A stretch of 9,827 nucleotides of DNA from contig JACZJD010000354.1 of the NCBI GenBank assembly GCA_014860725.1, forward strand, positions 1-9,827, given 5' to 3'. Within the stretch, counting starts at the first letter, position 1, and each line of letters starts with the position of its first letter. Origin of the DNA: Aquamicrobium sp. GTDB taxonomy: Bacteria; Pseudomonadota; Alphaproteobacteria; Rhizobiales; Rhizobiaceae. Of this stretch, positions 7,699-9,827 are shown one piece after another. The position numbers and the translations under genes were made by a program. The notes under the pieces were generated by a model. That model saw nothing but the letters and a program-made list of their open reading frames with translations. It searched no databases and was not told the DNA's origin.

Positions 7699-8460
7699 CT
7701 ACCAGCCGAGGCGGTCGAGCGCGCGGGAGACCGTCAGCACCTCGCAGCCGCTTTCCACGGCATGGCGCACCAGGAGCTCGAAGGTTCCCGGCGTGCAGCC
7801 GTAGGGCGTCGGGCGCTCGGCGACGTCGTGGCCGTAGAAGATCAGCCAGCCCGGCTCCCGCGCCACGTCGTCGATGACACGGGTAAGGGCGCGCGCCTTC
7901 TCCTCCGGCTGCTCGATGGCCACGCCCTTCAGCATCATCGGGTCGGTCGGCCCGCGGTTGATCGCGCCGCCGCCGCCGCGGCAGCTTCGGTAGCGGCGGC
8001 GCAATTCGCGGCGCGCCAGCGGCCAGGCGGCGTTGTAGGGGAAGGCGAAGTTCTGCGCCCGCTCGATGCCGGCCGCCTGCCGCAGCCAGGCGGCGTTGCG
8101 GTCGAGGTCGCGCGCGAGGGCGGAGCCGGGCATGCGGCGGACCGCCTTGTGCGCGAAGGTATGGCAGCCGATCTCGTGGCCGCGCCCGGCGAGCTCGCGG
8201 CAGCCTGCGGCGGAGATCAGCGTGCGGTCCGGCTCGACCTGTCCCGCCAGCCCGCCCGTGATGTAGAACGTGCCGAAGACGCCGTATTTCTCGAGGATCG
8301 CCGCGCCAGAGGTGAGGGCCGTGTCGGGCACGTCGTCGAAGGTGAAGGACACGATCGGCGTCGTCGTGCCCACGGTCTTCGGCCGGCCGGCGAAACGCCA
8401 GATCAGCCGGTTGGAGAGGCGGTCGGCGAGGCTGCCGACCTTCCGTGCGATCTCAGGCAT
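7699..8460 (-). CDS. NodB-type polysaccharide deacetylase without signal peptide
   Basis: The 253-residue protein is a carbohydrate esterase 4 (NodB homology) domain with little else. Motif 1 is SFTFDDVP with D42 and the metal-binding D43. Motif 2 is HEIGCHTFAH, with metal ligands H100 and H104. Motif 3 is FAFPYN (138-143), where PYG is more usual. A late FYGHDV supplies H211 as the likely catalytic-acid histidine. Family enzymes remove N- or O-acetyl groups from sugars. The N-terminus (about residues 1-30) is polar or amphipathic and not a signal peptide, so action on a cytoplasmic precursor is likelier than on exported polymer. ATG 8460 overlaps the polymerase stop by eight bases, with AGGGG nine bases before it, so the two genes are probably translationally coupled. 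The frame is intact. The target sugar is unknown. Confidence 0.9.
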   Translation of the reverse strand: MPEIARKVGSLADRLSNRLIWRFAGRPKTVGTTTPIVSFTFDDVPDTALTSGAAILEKYGVFGTFYITGGLAGQVEPDRTLISAAGCRELAGRGHEIGCHTFAHKAVRRMPGSALARDLDRNAAWLRQAAGIERAQNFAFPYNAAWPLARRELRRRYRSCRGGGGAINRGPTDPMMLKGVAIEQPEEKARALTRVIDDVAREPGWLIFYGHDVAERPTPYGCTPGTFELLVRHAVESGCEVLTVSRALDRLGW

Positions 8461-9802
8461 GTGCCGCCACCCCTATTCCCGCCTTCCGCGGCGCTTCCTG
8501 CGCCAGCGTGGCGCGCGATTGCAGCCGCAGCCCGCACAGCGCGGCGACCAGCGTGAACCAGACGAAGCTGCCGCCCTCGAAGAACAGGCTCTCCAGCCCG
8601 GCGTTGAACAGGGAGAACAGCCAGATGCGGACGAAGAGCCGCGTCAGCGGCGACCGTTCCTCGGCGGGGGCCATGCGGCCGATGTCGCGCAGCGGCAGGG
8701 CGATCAGCCAGCACAGGGTCAGGAGCAGGCCGGGAATGCCGGTGGTCAGCGCGATGTCGAGATAGGAGTTGTGGCCGTTGGCGGCCGCCACCGCCCAGGT
8801 CTCGACGGTGCCGCCGCCATGGACCAGCTCCTCGGTCTGCCAGAAGGCGCGGAAGCCGTAGCCGGTGAGCGGGCGTTCGGCGAGCGCGCCGAAGGCGAAG
8901 CGCCAGATGTCGGTGCGGTTGGTGAAGGTGGCGTCGATGCCGAGATCGGCGATCAGCCTGCCGAACGAATCCCATACCGCCGCGCCGACGGTGAGGAAGT
9001 TGAAGGCGGCGACGCCGCCGATGACGATCGGAATCCGCAGCCAGCGCGCCTTCTCGAACATGAAGGCGAGGATGAGGATGAACGGCACCATCGCGGTCGA
9101 GGTCTTGCCGCCGGTGTGCATCAGGAAGAAGACGGCGAGGCCGACGATGGCGAGGCCGGCCGCGCGCGACCACACGCGCATGACGTAGAGCCCGAAGAAG
9201 GTGGCGAGCGCCATCGCGGCGGCGGCGCTGTTCTTGTGCGGGAAGTGGCCGCGCCACAGGCCGGCATTCATCGGCTCGCGCAGCTCGGACGCCTGATGGA
9301 TCGACAGCGTCGGCTTGAGGAGGACGCCGTAATAGGCGACGGCCAGCATGGTCAGCATGGTCACGCCGATCATCCGGGCGAAGTGCCGTTCGGACGACGG
9401 CAGCAGCAGGTAGATGCCGGCATTGGCGGTGGCGAGGACGGCGAGGACCACGCCCTTGATGCCGAGCATCGGGTGGGCCGAGATCAGCGACACCGACAGG
9501 AACCACAGGAACATCGCGCCGAGAAGCAGACGGGGCTGCAGGATGGCGTTGCGCATCGGGTGGAGGAGGCCGTAGCCGAGCAGGGCCGCGGTGAGCCCCA
9601 GCGTCACGATCTGGTTGAGCCGGTTGGAGCGGCCCGCCGCGGGATCGAGCGCCGCCTCGCCGGTCAGGTCGACGAAGGGCGTCAGGGAGATCCACAGGAA
9701 CAGCGATATCGCCATGAACAGCAGCGTGCCCAGCCAGCGCGGCGGGGCGGGGAGCTGCATCGGAGGCGGCCCGGCCGGGGGCTGCATGCGCAGCCCGCTC
9801 AT
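8453..9802 (-). CDS. O-antigen ligase/Wzy-type polysaccharide polymerase, ExoQ-like
   Basis: This 449-residue polytopic membrane protein has about ten to twelve hydrophobic segments spread over residues 24-425 and a large central loop at about 275-345. Sequence marks of the ExoQ branch of the O-antigen ligase/Wzy family are RGHFPHKNSAA (184-194), MHTGGKTS (228-235), TNRTDIWRFAFGAL (294-307), PLTGYGF (311-317) and GHNSYLDIALTTGIPG (343-358), the last being the typical conserved histidine block. Such proteins sit in the inner membrane and join undecaprenyl-linked repeat units on the periplasmic side. A lipid A ligase role cannot be excluded, but the ExoQ-like motifs and neighbouring glycosyltransferases favour a polymerase. 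ATG 9802 is the most upstream start visible; internal ATGs at codons 6 and 15 are also possible, and none has a clear Shine-Dalgarno. The promoter for this minus run is outside the window. Confidence 0.88.
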   Translation of the reverse strand: MSGLRMQPPAGPPPMQLPAPPRWLGTLLFMAISLFLWISLTPFVDLTGEAALDPAAGRSNRLNQIVTLGLTAALLGYGLLHPMRNAILQPRLLLGAMFLWFLSVSLISAHPMLGIKGVVLAVLATANAGIYLLLPSSERHFARMIGVTMLTMLAVAYYGVLLKPTLSIHQASELREPMNAGLWRGHFPHKNSAAAAMALATFFGLYVMRVWSRAAGLAIVGLAVFFLMHTGGKTSTAMVPFILILAFMFEKARWLRIPIVIGGVAAFNFLTVGAAVWDSFGRLIADLGIDATFTNRTDIWRFAFGALAERPLTGYGFRAFWQTEELVHGGGTVETWAVAAANGHNSYLDIALTTGIPGLLLTLCWLIALPLRDIGRMAPAEERSPLTRLFVRIWLFSLFNAGLESLFFEGGSFVWFTLVAALCGLRLQSRATLAQEAPRKAGIGVAAHA

Positions 9803-9827
9803 GCCGCGAGCGGGCGCGGCTGGTCCG
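9799..9827 (-). CDS. Possible last codons of an upstream gene (cut by right window edge)
   Basis: The polymerase ATG at 9802-9800 is part of an ATGA, so a TGA lies at 9801-9799. Reading back from it gives the open codons DQPRPLAA up to the window edge. A four-base stop/start overlap is common in operons packed like this one, so these bases may be the end of the preceding gene. Eight codons cannot identify a family, and they may equally be non-coding. Confidence 0.3.

Noticed and set aside
7964..8002. A perfect 10-base inverted repeat (GCGCCGCCGC and GCGGCGGCGC) with a 19-base loop, considered as a hairpin or terminator
   Set aside because: It lies inside the deacetylase coding sequence, is explained by a glycine run and GC-rich codons, and has no T-tract on either side.
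9760..9780. GC palindrome around CCCGGCCGGG near the polymerase start, considered as an operator
   Set aside because: It falls in the proline/glycine-rich codons of the polymerase N-terminus and is expected by chance at this base composition.

Overview
The window is GC-rich (roughly two thirds G+C by eye) and densely coding. The gene families point to an alphaproteobacterium, most likely of the Hyphomicrobiales (rhizobial relatives): the pyruvate carboxylase at the left edge reads like rhizobial homologues, and the polymerase-like membrane protein at the right edge resembles ExoQ-type proteins of rhizobial exopolysaccharide loci. Placement to genus is not possible from the sequence alone.

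Layout. (1) Bases 1-1361, minus strand: the N-terminal 453 codons of pyruvate carboxylase (biotin carboxylase part), running off the left edge. (2) Bases 1362-1628: a 267-base divergent intergenic region whose right half is AT-richer and holds candidate promoter elements for the rightward genes. (3) Bases 1629-6453, plus strand, tightly packed: a GT4 glycosyltransferase, a small VanZ-like membrane protein, a GT2 glycosyltransferase with a C-terminal membrane part, and a 731-residue exported or lipoprotein glycoside hydrolase of clan GH-A type. (4) Bases 6455-9827, minus strand, also tightly packed and transcribed leftward from beyond the right edge: possibly the last codons of an unseen gene, an O-antigen-ligase/ExoQ-like polymerase, a NodB-type polysaccharide deacetylase, and a second GT4 glycosyltransferase with a four-cysteine cluster. 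The two polysaccharide gene runs converge with a single base between their stop codons (6451-6457).

Taken together, seven genes in 1629-9802 look like part of a Wzy-dependent exopolysaccharide or capsule locus: three glycosyltransferases to build the repeat unit, a deacetylase to modify it, a polytopic polymerase/ligase to join units in the periplasm, and an envelope glycoside hydrolase that could trim or release polymer (compare PslG in the Psl system). The flippase, the initiating phosphoglycosyltransferase, the chain-length co-polymerase and the outer-membrane exporter are not in this window and would be expected nearby, probably to the right. No RNA genes, insertion sequences, CRISPR arrays or clear terminators were seen. 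The most interesting points are the embedded hydrolase, the deacetylase without an export signal, and the one-base convergent junction. I do not see proof of a wholly new system, but this exact combination of genes is worth comparing across genomes.
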